DNA from: Arthrobacter sp. ISL-65
GTDB taxonomy: Bacteria > Actinomycetota > Actinomycetes > Actinomycetales > Micrococcaceae
Length of the DNA: 64,000 bases
Assembly (NCBI RefSeq): GCF_018613795.1
Contig: NZ_JAGGPN010000041.1
Location: 1 to 64,000 of the forward strand
Direction: 5' to 3'
Position 1 is the first letter of the stretch. Every line of letters begins with the position of its first letter. Shown here one piece after another: positions 42,935-51,384 of the stretch. The position numbers and the translations under genes are program-made. Under the pieces are notes generated by a model. It searched no databases, was not told the DNA's origin, and was given only the letters and a program-made list of their open reading frames with translations.

Positions 42935-45892
42935 ATGACCGGGCACTCGCCGGGACCGAAACTGGAGCCCTATAACGTTATGACTCAAGATGTCCTCTCC
43001 ACACCGGGTAATGCACCGGTCCTTGCCCGGCTGGAAGCGGCGGGCGTGCTGGCTGAAGTAGCGGGCCACCGCATTGCTGCATATTCCTATGACGCGTCCA
43101 ATTACCGGGTTCCGCCTGTTGCCGTGGTCTTCCCACGAAGCGTTCAGGACGTCGTCACAACCATGGCCGCATGTCGGGAAACCGGCACGCCGCTGGTGAG
43201 CCGGGGCGGCGGGACCTCCATGGCCGGCAACGCCATCGGCCCCGGCATTGTTCTGGACTTCTCCCGTTACATGAACCGCATCATCAGCCTCGATGAGGCG
43301 AGCAAAACCGCCGACGTCGGCCCCGGCGTCGTCCTCTCCCACCTCACCCTTGAGACCGAGAGGGTCACGGGCGGGAGACTCACGTTCGCCCCGGATCCTT
43401 CGTCAAAGAACCGCGCCACCATCGGCGGCTCTCTCGGGAACGACGCCTGCGGTAATCACTCCGTGCGCTACGGCCGCACCTCTGATCATGTGCTGGAGAT
43501 CGACGTTGTCACGTCCGACGGTGCACAGTTGACCGCCACAGCGAACGGACTGCGTGCAACTGACCCGGCTGATACGTTCTCGGTCTCCCGCGCCTTTGAG
43601 CTGGGGGAGGAGCTTAGGCAACTCGCCCAGGACAATCTGGCAAGTTTCAGGGTGGAGCTGGGCCGTATCCAGCGCCAGGTATCCGGTTACCACCTGGCGA
43701 ACCTCCTTCCCGAAAATAACTTCAACGTGGCCCGTGCCCTCGTGGGAACCGAGGGCACTTGTGCGATCGTCGTCCGAGCCCGCATGAAGCTCGTCCCCAA
43801 AGCACCCACCGCGCTCCTTGTGTGCCTCGGGTACGCCGACGTCGTTGACGCCGCCAAGGACATCGAAACCATCCTGGAATTTTCCCCTGCCGCCGTCGAG
43901 GGCATCGACGAGGCCATCGTGGACACGATGAAGCTGCGCCGCGGTGCTGACTCCGTGCTCGGCCTGCCCGAGGGCAAGGCATTTCTCTATGTGGACTTGG
44001 ACGGGGACGACCCTGAGCAGGTAGCGGGGGAAGCGGCGCGGCTCCTTGAGCGGCTGGCCGCAAACGGACGGATGGTGGACGGGCGCGCGGTTCCAGACCT
44101 CGTGCAGCGCGCTACCCTCTGGCGGGTCCGGGAAGACGGGGCGGGTCTTTCATCCCGGCCGGCAAGCGGCGGGGAATCACAGGCAGGCTGGGAAGACTCA
44201 GCTGTTGCGCCGCAGAACCTGGCCGCATACCTGTCCGATTTCCGTGACCTTTTGACTGAGTTCGGGTTGACCGGAATTATGTACGGGCACTTTGGTGCAG
44301 GCTGCATGCACATCCGCATCACTTATGACCTGCGTAGCGAGGAGGGCCGCGCCGTCTTCCGCAAGTTCACCCGGACCGCAGCTGAACTCGTAGTGCGGCA
44401 CGGTGGCTCATTGTCTGGTGAGCATGGCGACGGACGCGCCCGGTCCGAGTTTCTGCCTGTCATGTATTCCCCAAGGATGATCGCAGCATTTGAGACCTAC
44501 CGTGGACTTTGGGACCGTGCCGGCATCCTGAACCCAGGATCCATGACAGATGCAGACCCCATTGATGCCAACTTGGCGCACGAAGGTATTCCCCAGCGCG
44601 AGTGGCGAACCCACTTTGAGCTCCGTCCGGTCGAAGCCGCAGCTGCCGGGGCTGATCCGTGGGTTCACGCTGTCCAATCCTGCATTGGCGTGGGCAGGTG
44701 TCGGTCCGATGCCGGAGGCGTCATGTGCCCGAGTTACCGGGCCACAGGGGACGAAAAGGATTCAACGCGCGGCCGTTCCCGTGCTCTGCAGGACATGGTC
44801 CGCGGTGCCAAGGGCATCGACGAAGGCTGGAAGTCGAAGGACGTCCGGGAAACACTGGATCTCTGCCTGGCCTGCAAGGCATGCTCGAACGATTGCCCCG
44901 CTGGCGTGGACATGGCCACGTACAAGTCGGAGTTCTTCTCCCACTACTACGAGGGCAAGCTCCGCCCGATGTCGCACTTCTCCCTCGGCTGGTTGCCGCG
45001 CTGGCTGAAACTGACCACTCTGATCAGCCCGCTGGTGAACCTGGCCCTGACCAGTCCGCTGGGCAAGGTCGTGGCCGCGGCTGGTGGGCTCACCACGCAC
45101 CGGAAGATGCCGAAGTTTGCCTCCCGGGCGATGCTCCGAAAGGAGCTGGCGCCCTACGTCAATCCCTCGTACCCCGCAGATGCTGTGCTGTTCGTCGATT
45201 CGTTCACCAAGGGTTTCAGGCCCGAAGTAGCTGGGGCAGCAGCGCGCGTCGTGGAAAGCACTGGACGCACTGTCGGCTGCGAATCCGATGCCTGCTGCGG
45301 TTTGACGTGGATATCCACCGGTCAGCTGGACACCGCCAGAAAACTCATGGGCAAAGCGGTCGCGAAGCTCGACGACGGGACCGACACACCCATCGTGGTG
45401 ATTGAACCGAGCTGCGCCGCGGCGTTGAAAAAGGACGCACCCGAACTTCTCGGCACCGAAGCGGCCGAACGTGTCTCCCACAGGATCCGCAGCTTCGCCG
45501 AGGCCGTCAAGGAATGGGTCGACGGCGGCTGGACACCACCTGCCATGCCGATGGACGTCACGGTGCAAACCCACTGCCACGAATACTCCACCTTCGGGGC
45601 TACCATACAACGCAAGGCCTTGGCTGCCCTTGGCGTCGCCAACGTGAACGAAGCGACCGGCTGCTGCGGAGTCGCCGGCAACTTCGGTTTCGAAGCCAAC
45701 CACTACGAGATCTCCATGAAGGTCGCCGAACAAGCCCTGGCGCCCGCCTTGGCCAAAACAGCTTCCGACGTTCCCATCCTTGCCGACGGCTTCAGCTGCG
45801 CTATGCAGGTCAAACAGTTGGACCCGGACCGCAGGAGCCTGCATTTGGCCGAACTGCTCGATCAACGCCCCCCAGGAAGTGAAATGCAGTGA
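42935..45892 (+). CDS. FAD-binding/Fe-S dehydrogenase, two-domain (D-2-hydroxyacid dehydrogenase, YdiJ-like)
   Basis: About 985 residues. The N-terminal PCMH-type FAD domain has VSRGGGTSMAGNAIGPGIVL, then SLGNDACGNHSVRYGRTSDH. The middle carries the FAD-oxidase C-terminal domain, with YGHFGAGCMHIRI and GGSLSGEHGDGRARSEFLP. The C-terminal half is GlpC-like: CLACKACSNDCPAG (CxxCxxCxxxCP for 4Fe-4S) and two CCG-type motifs, SDACCGLTW and ATGCCGVAG. Such fusions oxidise D-2-hydroxy acids such as lactate or 2-hydroxyglutarate and pass electrons to the chain. The start is ambiguous: ATG 42935 or ATG 42980; the frame opens further upstream but looks non-coding there. Confidence 0.88.
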   Translation: MTGHSPGPKLEPYNVMTQDVLSTPGNAPVLARLEAAGVLAEVAGHRIAAYSYDASNYRVPPVAVVFPRSVQDVVTTMAACRETGTPLVSRGGGTSMAGNAIGPGIVLDFSRYMNRIISLDEASKTADVGPGVVLSHLTLETERVTGGRLTFAPDPSSKNRATIGGSLGNDACGNHSVRYGRTSDHVLEIDVVTSDGAQLTATANGLRATDPADTFSVSRAFELGEELRQLAQDNLASFRVELGRIQRQVSGYHLANLLPENNFNVARALVGTEGTCAIVVRARMKLVPKAPTALLVCLGYADVVDAAKDIETILEFSPAAVEGIDEAIVDTMKLRRGADSVLGLPEGKAFLYVDLDGDDPEQVAGEAARLLERLAANGRMVDGRAVPDLVQRATLWRVREDGAGLSSRPASGGESQAGWEDSAVAPQNLAAYLSDFRDLLTEFGLTGIMYGHFGAGCMHIRITYDLRSEEGRAVFRKFTRTAAELVVRHGGSLSGEHGDGRARSEFLPVMYSPRMIAAFETYRGLWDRAGILNPGSMTDADPIDANLAHEGIPQREWRTHFELRPVEAAAAGADPWVHAVQSCIGVGRCRSDAGGVMCPSYRATGDEKDSTRGRSRALQDMVRGAKGIDEGWKSKDVRETLDLCLACKACSNDCPAGVDMATYKSEFFSHYYEGKLRPMSHFSLGWLPRWLKLTTLISPLVNLALTSPLGKVVAAAGGLTTHRKMPKFASRAMLRKELAPYVNPSYPADAVLFVDSFTKGFRPEVAGAAARVVESTGRTVGCESDACCGLTWISTGQLDTARKLMGKAVAKLDDGTDTPIVVIEPSCAAALKKDAPELLGTEAAERVSHRIRSFAEAVKEWVDGGWTPPAMPMDVTVQTHCHEYSTFGATIQRKALAALGVANVNEATGCCGVAGNFGFEANHYEISMKVAEQALAPALAKTASDVPILADGFSCAMQVKQLDPDRRSLHLAELLDQRPPGSEMQ

Positions 45893-46194
45893 AGAAGTTA
45901 GAGCCAGCAACAAGCTTTCCGGCCGCAGTCGAACCCCACACCCCATGCTTGCCCCTCTTTTTCGACCCGTTGGTAGAGCTGACAAAACACCCCCCGTCCT
46001 GCAGTCCGCAATCTGAACTCGCCGGCCCTAAGAAGTCAGCTCCCCGACGCGGACGACAGCGGAACGGATCCCGTGACAGGTCAACTGACAGAAGCGCCAT
46101 GATCGGCTTGGTCGTCCATGACCTGCACGCCCTTGATGCCCGACTCCACAGCAGCGCTGCCCTTTCATTTCAGCACTCGTGCTACGGTCGGAAG
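45893..46194 (+). promoter_or_regulatory. leuA upstream region with promoter
   Basis: About 300 bases between the dehydrogenase and the leader peptide. TACGGT at 46183-46188 is a -10-like box seven bases before the leader GTG, placing the probable transcription start at or next to the codon. No clear -35 is seen. Confidence 0.5.
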
Positions 46195-46251
46195 GTGCGT
46201 GCAGAGCTCCTTCTCCTTAGCTGCCGCGGCGAGGCCTCAGGCGCAATCTAG
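46195..46251 (+). CDS. leuL: leuA leader peptide
   Basis: An 18-codon frame, GTG start, reading VRAELLLLSCRGEASGAI, with four consecutive Leu codons (CTC CTT CTC CTT, 46207-46218). This is a leucine-sensing attenuation leader of the kind known before actinobacterial leuA genes. No ribosome binding site separates the promoter from the GTG, so leaderless translation is likely. Ribosome stalling at the Leu codons when leucyl-tRNA is scarce would alter folding of the following RNA and allow leuA transcription. The short frame is embedded at the end of a longer chance frame. Confidence 0.75.
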   Translation: MRAELLLLSCRGEASGAI

Positions 46252-46274
46252 CGCAAGGCCCACCCTCGTCGCGG
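46224..46274 (+). promoter_or_regulatory. Attenuator hairpin of the leuA leader
   Basis: CCGCGGCGAGG (46224-46234) pairs with CCTCGTCGCGG (46264-46274), 11 positions with a single non-Watson-Crick pair. The 5' arm lies within the leader peptide just after the Leu codons, so a stalled ribosome would block it. Whether this stem is the terminator or an alternative pairing is inferred; there is no long U tract. Confidence 0.5.
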
Positions 46275-46329
46275 AGTTTGTGTTGCCCGGCCACCCTTCA
46301 ATGAAGAACTCAAGAAAAGGCCCCACGTA

Positions 46330-48069
46330 ATGCGAAACGCACAGAAGCCCTCGGGTATGCCGATCCACCGTTACATCCCGTTCCAGGACCAGATCAAGGT
46401 TGATCTGCCGGACCGGACCTGGCCTGACAAGGTCATTACCAAGGCGCCCCGCTGGTGCGCGGTGGACCTGCGGGACGGCAACCAGTCGCTGATCGATCCC
46501 ATGAGCCCGGCCCGCAAGATGAAGATGTTCGACCTGTTGGTCCGGATGGGCTACAAGGAGATCGAGCTCGGGTTCCCGTCCGCCTCTCAGACCGATTTCG
46601 ACTTCGTCCGCCAGCTCATCGAGGGCAACCACATCCCGGACGATGTGACTATCCAGGTCCTCACCCAGGCCCGCGAACACCTGATTGAGCGGACCTACGA
46701 ATCCCTGGTGGGCGCCAAGCAGGCGATCGTCCACCTCTACAACGCTACCTCCGTCCTGCAGCGCCGCGTGGTGTTCAACCAGGACGAGGACGGCATCCTG
46801 GACATCGCCCTCCAAGGCGCGCGGCTCTGCAAGAAGTACGAGGAGACGCTGGGCGACACCCACATCACCTATGAGTACTCTCCCGAATCCTTCACGGGCA
46901 CCGAGCTGGAGTACGCGGTCCGCGTCTGCAACGCTGTGGCCGACGTCTTCGAGGCGTCCGCAGACCGCCAGGTGATCATCAACCTGCCCGCCACGGTGGA
47001 GATGGCCACCCCCAACGTCTACGCCGACTCCATTGAGTGGATGAGCCGCCACCTGCACCCGCGCGAGGGCATCATCCTCTCCATGCACCCGCACAACGAC
47101 CGCGGCACCGGCGTGGCCGCGGCCGAGCTGGGCTACATGGCGGGCGCCGACCGCATCGAGGGCTGCCTGTTCGGCAACGGTGAGCGGACCGGCAACGTGG
47201 ACCTGGTGACCCTCGGCCTGAACATGTTCGTGCAGGGCGTTGACCCGATGATCGACTTCTCGGACATCGACGACGTCAGGCGCACCGTGGAGTACTGCAA
47301 CCAGCTGCCCGTGGCGGAGCGTGCACCGTACGGCGGTGACCTCGTCTTCACGGCATTCTCCGGGTCCCACCAGGACGCCATCAAAAAGGGTTTCGAAGCG
47401 TTGGAACGGGACGCCGCGGCCGCTGGCAAAGCCGTGGAGGACTTCACCTGGCAGGTTCCCTACCTGCCCATCGACCCGAAGGACCTCGGCCGCAGCTACG
47501 AGGCCGTGATCCGTGTCAACTCCCAGTCCGGCAAGGGCGGCGTGGCCTACCTGCTCAAGAGCGAGCACAGCCTGGACCTGCCGCGGCGGGCCCAGATCGA
47601 GTTCTCCGGCGTCATCCAGCGGCGCACTGACACTGTTGGCGGCGAGGTCAGCGGTGCCCAGCTGTGGCAGCTGTTCCAGGACGAGTACCTGCCCTCCGCC
47701 AAGGCGGAAAGCCAGTGGGGCCGGTACTCGCTCGGCTCGGTGAAGACCGAGACCGATGAGGACGGCTTCATGACCCTGCACGCCTCGCTCGGTGTCGACG
47801 GCACCCACGTCAGCCGCACCGGCACCGGCAACGGCCCCATCGCCGCGCTGTTGGACATCCTCGGCCAGGACGGCGTGGATGTGCGGGTCCTGGACTACAG
47901 CGAGCACGCCCTGTCTGAGGGCGGCAGCGCCCTCGCCGCGGCCTACGTTGAATGTGCCGTGGGGGAGCGTGTCCTGTGGGGCGTCGGCATCGATGCCAAC
48001 ACCAGCACGTCTGCGCTGAAGGCAGTCATCTCCGCCGTCAACCGGGCCATCCGCGACGCCCAGGCCTGA
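46330..48069 (+). CDS. leuA: 2-isopropylmalate synthase
   Basis: A 579-residue enzyme catalysing acetyl-CoA + 2-oxoisovalerate to 2-isopropylmalate, the first step of leucine synthesis. The TIM-barrel domain carries the metal and substrate motifs VDLRDGNQS (about 46-54) and SMHPHNDRGTGVAAAELGYM. The C-terminal leucine-binding regulatory domain starts near residue 430, with DGTHVSRTGTGNGPIAALLD. The N-terminal form SGMPIHRYIPFQDQIKVDLP is the actinobacterial type. Its higher GC and strong codon bias compared with both flanks mark it as core genome amid accessory genes. It is regulated by the upstream leader. Confidence 0.97.
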   Translation: MRNAQKPSGMPIHRYIPFQDQIKVDLPDRTWPDKVITKAPRWCAVDLRDGNQSLIDPMSPARKMKMFDLLVRMGYKEIELGFPSASQTDFDFVRQLIEGNHIPDDVTIQVLTQAREHLIERTYESLVGAKQAIVHLYNATSVLQRRVVFNQDEDGILDIALQGARLCKKYEETLGDTHITYEYSPESFTGTELEYAVRVCNAVADVFEASADRQVIINLPATVEMATPNVYADSIEWMSRHLHPREGIILSMHPHNDRGTGVAAAELGYMAGADRIEGCLFGNGERTGNVDLVTLGLNMFVQGVDPMIDFSDIDDVRRTVEYCNQLPVAERAPYGGDLVFTAFSGSHQDAIKKGFEALERDAAAAGKAVEDFTWQVPYLPIDPKDLGRSYEAVIRVNSQSGKGGVAYLLKSEHSLDLPRRAQIEFSGVIQRRTDTVGGEVSGAQLWQLFQDEYLPSAKAESQWGRYSLGSVKTETDEDGFMTLHASLGVDGTHVSRTGTGNGPIAALLDILGQDGVDVRVLDYSEHALSEGGSALAAAYVECAVGERVLWGVGIDANTSTSALKAVISAVNRAIRDAQA

Positions 48070-48073
48070 TGCC

Positions 48074-48091
48074 GGCCGTCCGTTGACGGCC
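48074..48091 (+). terminator. First leuA terminator hairpin
   Basis: GGCCGTC-CGTT-GACGGCC, a 7-base GC-rich stem with a four-base loop, begins five bases after the leuA stop. Confidence 0.65.
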
Positions 48092-48099
48092 TCGCTGTT

Positions 48100-48137
48100 T
48101 CCGGACACGGCTGGACGTACCTCCAGCTGTGTCCGGA
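48100..48137 (+). terminator. Second leuA terminator hairpin
   Basis: TCCGGACACGGCTGGA (48100-48115) pairs with TCCAGCTGTGTCCGGA (48122-48137), a 16-base stem with one G-U-type position and a six-base loop. Together with the first hairpin it gives a tandem terminator. Confidence 0.75.
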
Positions 48138-48530
48138 ATTCCTCACGCTCGTCATGGGCACTTGGGCAAACGTTTGCGATCACAGGAAGTATGGGGCGTG
48201 CGGCTTGAATTGCTATGGCTGGGAGCGGCGATCACGGTTGTTACCAGCCCGGTGTTTAGTTCTCGGCCTTACCAAACGCCCTGTTCAAGAGTGACCACGA
48301 CGCGCGGCATTCCTGCCGCCGTCGTCAGCCCTCCGGCAGTGAGCCGGGCCAACGCCTCCCGAATGGGGCGTGCGGGGGACGCCGCGGCGCTCTGACTCCT
48401 CCACTGCCGGGGTGTAATACACAGCCACCTTGGCGCTGCCCTGGGTACGGACGTTTCTTGTTAAGTTTGCCTGTTAGGACTCGACACACGATTTATCAGG
48501 AGAAGCCCAATGCTTTTTTGAGTGAGAGAA
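48138..48530. other. Intergenic region between leuA and marR
   Basis: About 390 bases. Short frames exist but none is recognisable. The last 60 bases are AT-rich, consistent with a promoter for the MarR gene. Confidence 0.4.
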
Positions 48531-48554
48531 CAACCAGCTTGATCAAGCAGGTTG
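48531..48554. promoter_or_regulatory. MarR operator palindrome
   Basis: A 24-base palindrome with one mismatched pair: outer arms CAACC and GGTTG around the perfect core GCTTGATCAAGC (48537-48548). It ends 12 bases before the MarR ATG and is followed by TATATT. The TTGATCAA core resembles the TTTATCAA core upstream of the other MarR-like gene at 10740-10757, supporting autoregulation by related proteins. Confidence 0.65.
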
Positions 48555-48566
48555 TATATTCGAGTT

Positions 48567-48995
48567 ATGATCGACCAGACGAAAATGACACGCTCCTTCT
48601 TCGAGACGCTGCACCCCTTACTGTCGCGGTTGAACGCGGAACGGACTCTCTCGCCCGGCAAGCTGGGCGTTCTCCGATATCTGTCGGAGCATGGGCGCGC
48701 GACGACTTCGGAACTTGCTTTGGCTGGACGGGTCAGCCCTCAGGGCATTTCGCTCGCTGCCCGTGAGCTCGAACGGCTACAGCTTGTGACCCGCGTTCCT
48801 GACAACGTGGATCGTCGCCGGGTCTGGATCGAACTTACGGACGAGGGTAGCCGAAAATTCACTCAAGAGGTGTCTGCCGGGTATAGCTGGCTTGACCGGA
48901 CAGTCAGGGAACGATTGACGCCGGAAGACTTCAAGGCGCTCGAAGCAGTCATTCCCGTTCTCAGCAAGCTGGCGTCGGAGGCGACTAGCGGCTGA
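48567..48995 (+). CDS. MarR-family transcriptional regulator
   Basis: A 142-residue winged-helix regulator. Helix-turn-helix ATTSELALAGRVSPQGISLA (about 41-60) is followed by RELERLQLVTRVPDNVDRRR, with the intact wing motif DRRRVWIELTDEG, and a C-terminal dimerisation helix. The ATG at 48567 is preferred over the in-frame TTG 15 bases upstream, which lies inside the operator. It is probably autoregulated through the palindrome at 48531-48554. No efflux gene is adjacent; the neighbours are convergent. Confidence 0.9.
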   Translation: MIDQTKMTRSFFETLHPLLSRLNAERTLSPGKLGVLRYLSEHGRATTSELALAGRVSPQGISLAARELERLQLVTRVPDNVDRRRVWIELTDEGSRKFTQEVSAGYSWLDRTVRERLTPEDFKALEAVIPVLSKLASEATSG

Positions 48996-49110
48996 ACGGG
49001 TGGCGTGGTCCTCGTCTTAGTTTGAATGCCCTGGAAGGCCCGCAGTGGAGCGGCCACCGACGAACTCCTCCATCCCGTCTATGGGGCTCACGCACGACGA
49101 TTAGAAATCT

Positions 49111-49362
49111 TCATGCGTTGGCCCGCCTCGAACGGGGGTACAGGCGGGTTCTGACTTCATACCCGCTCAAGGCGTCGATAAATTGCCGCTGATCTGCGGC
49201 CTCGGCAGCGAGCCATATCCCGGAAGCATCAGCCATGGCACCATCTACCAGCCCCTTGCGATACAGCGACCCATCGAGCCAAACTTCGACGACTTCGCCA
49301 ACGAGCGACTGCCATTGGTCTGTGCGCTGCATGCTAACACGGGCGACTACCTGGGATTCCAT
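49111..49362 (-). CDS. Small hypothetical protein, paralogue of the 24.9 kb protein
   Basis: 83 residues with VVEVWLDGSLYRKGLVDGAM, then IWLAAEAADQRQFIDALSGY and EVRTRLYP. The V-x-D-G...G-x-VD...IW...GYEV pattern is shared with the protein at 24935-25189. It may be a small beta-barrel, with no named family recognised. TCACG-TTAC-CGTGA at 49379-49392, just upstream of its ATG, could be an operator. It stands alone, convergent with the MarR gene. Confidence 0.5.
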   Translation of the reverse strand: MESQVVARVSMQRTDQWQSLVGEVVEVWLDGSLYRKGLVDGAMADASGIWLAAEAADQRQFIDALSGYEVRTRLYPRSRRANA

Positions 49363-49584
49363 TAGCTTATGCCTTCCATCACGTTACCGTGAATAGGGGA
49401 TCTCACAACGGGAATACTAGGACTAGGGCACGGCACTTGAGGTGCACAGGCAATACAGTCGTCACGCTCATACATCTTGGTGGCGAACGACTGTTCTTTG
49501 AACTACAAACTCGGGGGTACCGGGGAGCGCCAGCCGGGAGCCGGACTCGAGTCCAACGCTCGGGTCCGGTCAACTCGAGTCCTG

Positions 49585-50490
49585 TTAGAAGGAGTGTTCG
49601 GTCGATGGAAATTTCCCGGAGCGTACTTCGTCGCCGTATGCCCGGGCCGCGTCGGCCAACACGGACCGAAGACTTGCATACCGTTTTACGAACCTAGGCA
49701 TTTTCCCACCGCGTAGGCCGGTCATGTCTTGCCAAACCAAAACCTGCCCTGTGGTTGCATTACCTGCCCCGATACCGATCGTAGGGACCCGAACGGCCGC
49801 ATCTACTGCTGCCGCGGCGACGGCTGGCACCATCTCCATAAGAACACAAAAAGCACCGGCCTCCGCAAGGGCTACGGCGTCGTCAACAAGCATTTGAGCG
49901 CCGTCGCCTCGTCCCTGCACGCGGTAGCCTCCAAGCGAGTGCTCACTTTGGGGTGTGAAGCCAATGTGGGCCATGACCGGAATGCCGGCGCCAGTCATGG
50001 CCCGGACTGTTTCCGCGTATGAGCTGCCACCCTCGATTTTGACGGCGTGCGCTAAGCCCTCCTTGAGGAACCGGACGCCGGTGCTGACTGCTTGTTGGGC
50101 AGAAACTTCGTAACTGCCAAACGGCAGGTCGGCGACCACCAAGGCCCGTCTGGCCGAACGCGCAACCGCCCTGGCCAAAGGTATGAGTTCGTCCACCGTG
50201 ACTGGCAGGCTGGTCTCATTGCCAAAAACGTTGTTGGAAGCTGAGTCACCGACCAGAAGTACCTCAATGCCCGCCTGGTCGAATACCTCTGCTGTGTATT
50301 GTTCATACGCTGTGAGCATGGCGAAACGTGCCCCGTTATCCTTGGCCTGCTGCAAGTGGTGGATCCGTATCCGGCCGGCAGGCTTCTCGGCGGGCGCCAA
50401 AGCACCAGCGTCACGGCGAGAGGGGCCTGTTCCATAGGGGCCGGGAAGTTCCGCGGGCAAGCTTGGCGCGGCGTCGGTGCTGCGGCTCAT
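49585..50490 (-). CDS. panB: 3-methyl-2-oxobutanoate hydroxymethyltransferase
   Basis: A 301-residue PanB, which transfers a hydroxymethyl group from methylene-tetrahydrofolate to 2-oxoisovalerate, giving ketopantoate for pantothenate and CoA synthesis. Landmarks are MLTAYEQYTAEVFDQAGIEV, then LLVGDSASNNVFGNETSLPV (metal-binding Asp), LPFGSYE, AVKIEGGSSYAETVRAM and the PTIGIGAGNATTGQVLVWQD block. The first 40 residues are a Pro/Ala-rich extension. The start overlaps the panD stop by four bases, so panD-panB form an operon. panC is not in the window. Confidence 0.95.
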   Translation of the reverse strand: MSRSTDAAPSLPAELPGPYGTGPSRRDAGALAPAEKPAGRIRIHHLQQAKDNGARFAMLTAYEQYTAEVFDQAGIEVLLVGDSASNNVFGNETSLPVTVDELIPLARAVARSARRALVVADLPFGSYEVSAQQAVSTGVRFLKEGLAHAVKIEGGSSYAETVRAMTGAGIPVMAHIGFTPQSEHSLGGYRVQGRGDGAQMLVDDAVALAEAGAFCVLMEMVPAVAAAAVDAAVRVPTIGIGAGNATTGQVLVWQDMTGLRGGKMPRFVKRYASLRSVLADAARAYGDEVRSGKFPSTEHSF

Positions 50491-50933
50491 GGTCTGGTCC
50501 TTGATGAGGAGTCCAAAGCGAATGGCGGGCGCATTAGCCCTGGTATTGGGCTTTCAGCAGGGTCAGTGCCGAGCTGCATAATTTTATTGTGCTGGTCCAC
50601 ATGGACCACCTGGGGGACATAAACGACGGCGTCCTCGGCGTTCATGTGGGCATAGGTGATGAGGATGACCGTGTCATTCACATGGATCAGGTGCGCCGCA
50701 GGTCCGTTGATACCGACTACGCCGGACCCACGTTCACCCGCGATGGTATAGGTTTCCAGACGCGCACCGTTAGTGACGTCGACGATCGAGACGAGTTCAC
50801 CGGGCAGGATATCAGCTGCGTCCAACAGGTCGAGGTCCACAGTCACAGAGCCGACGTAGTGCAGATCTGCATGGGTCACGGTCGCGCGGTGGATTTTGGA
50901 CTTGAACATTGTTCGGCTCAAGGGCATGGTCAC
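50487..50933 (-). CDS. panD: Aspartate 1-decarboxylase
   Basis: A 148-residue PanD, which decarboxylates aspartate to beta-alanine for pantothenate. The self-cleavage site Gly-Ser lies in HYVGSVTVDLDLLDAA (about residues 28/29), where Ser becomes the pyruvoyl cofactor. NGARLETYTIAGERGSGVVG, then INGPAAHLIHVNDTVILITY are highly conserved. About 15 residues extend beyond the usual end. It is coupled to panB by an ATGA overlap. Confidence 0.95.
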   Translation of the reverse strand: MTMPLSRTMFKSKIHRATVTHADLHYVGSVTVDLDLLDAADILPGELVSIVDVTNGARLETYTIAGERGSGVVGINGPAAHLIHVNDTVILITYAHMNAEDAVVYVPQVVHVDQHNKIMQLGTDPAESPIPGLMRPPFALDSSSRTRP

Positions 50934-51384
50934 TACATTTCTTCGGTGTTATGGAGATATCGGTCCCGCCCAGCATGTGGGCGATTCATGTCGGTGGCTG
51001 AAAAGTCCCTGCTCCGGCGCTCTGCTCTTTGACTGGTACGTGCTTCGTAGCATCCGTGCTACTCAGTCCTCCTCTTGGACAAAGTTGCGCGTGGGATAAA
51101 TGACATCGCCTTGCAAACGCTACGCCCGAACGTCATAGTTGTGCAACAAGTATTATCTTCAAGAAAGGGATAGGACGGATGCGACGTGTCGGGCATCACC
51201 CACAGACCCGGCCCACCATCAGTCGGCCTTTGGCGCGGCGGCGTGAGGAGCCGCGCCTCGCTGAAGAAATCAAGATCTGGCCCGCGAGGATTTTTGCGCT
51301 TGCCCACCACCTTTTGCTGTAAAGAGCCACGATCTGACCGTGTCGGACTGCTAAACGTGACTCTCTCAACCCTAGGAATGACGA
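50934..51384. promoter_or_regulatory. Divergent region between panD and the beta-oxidation gene
   Basis: About 450 bases without a recognised gene. TTGTGCAACAA at 51139-51149 is a small palindrome. AGGA about 8 bases before 51385 serves the plus-strand gene. Confidence 0.35.

Noticed and set aside
44762..45985. 407-codon antisense frame over the large dehydrogenase
   Set aside because: Shadow frame of a gene with clear FAD and Fe-S motifs.
46237..48183. 648-codon open frame antisense to leuA
   Set aside because: A frame shadow of a very GC-rich, codon-biased gene; its product is low-complexity Gly/Ala/Val/Asp with no domain.
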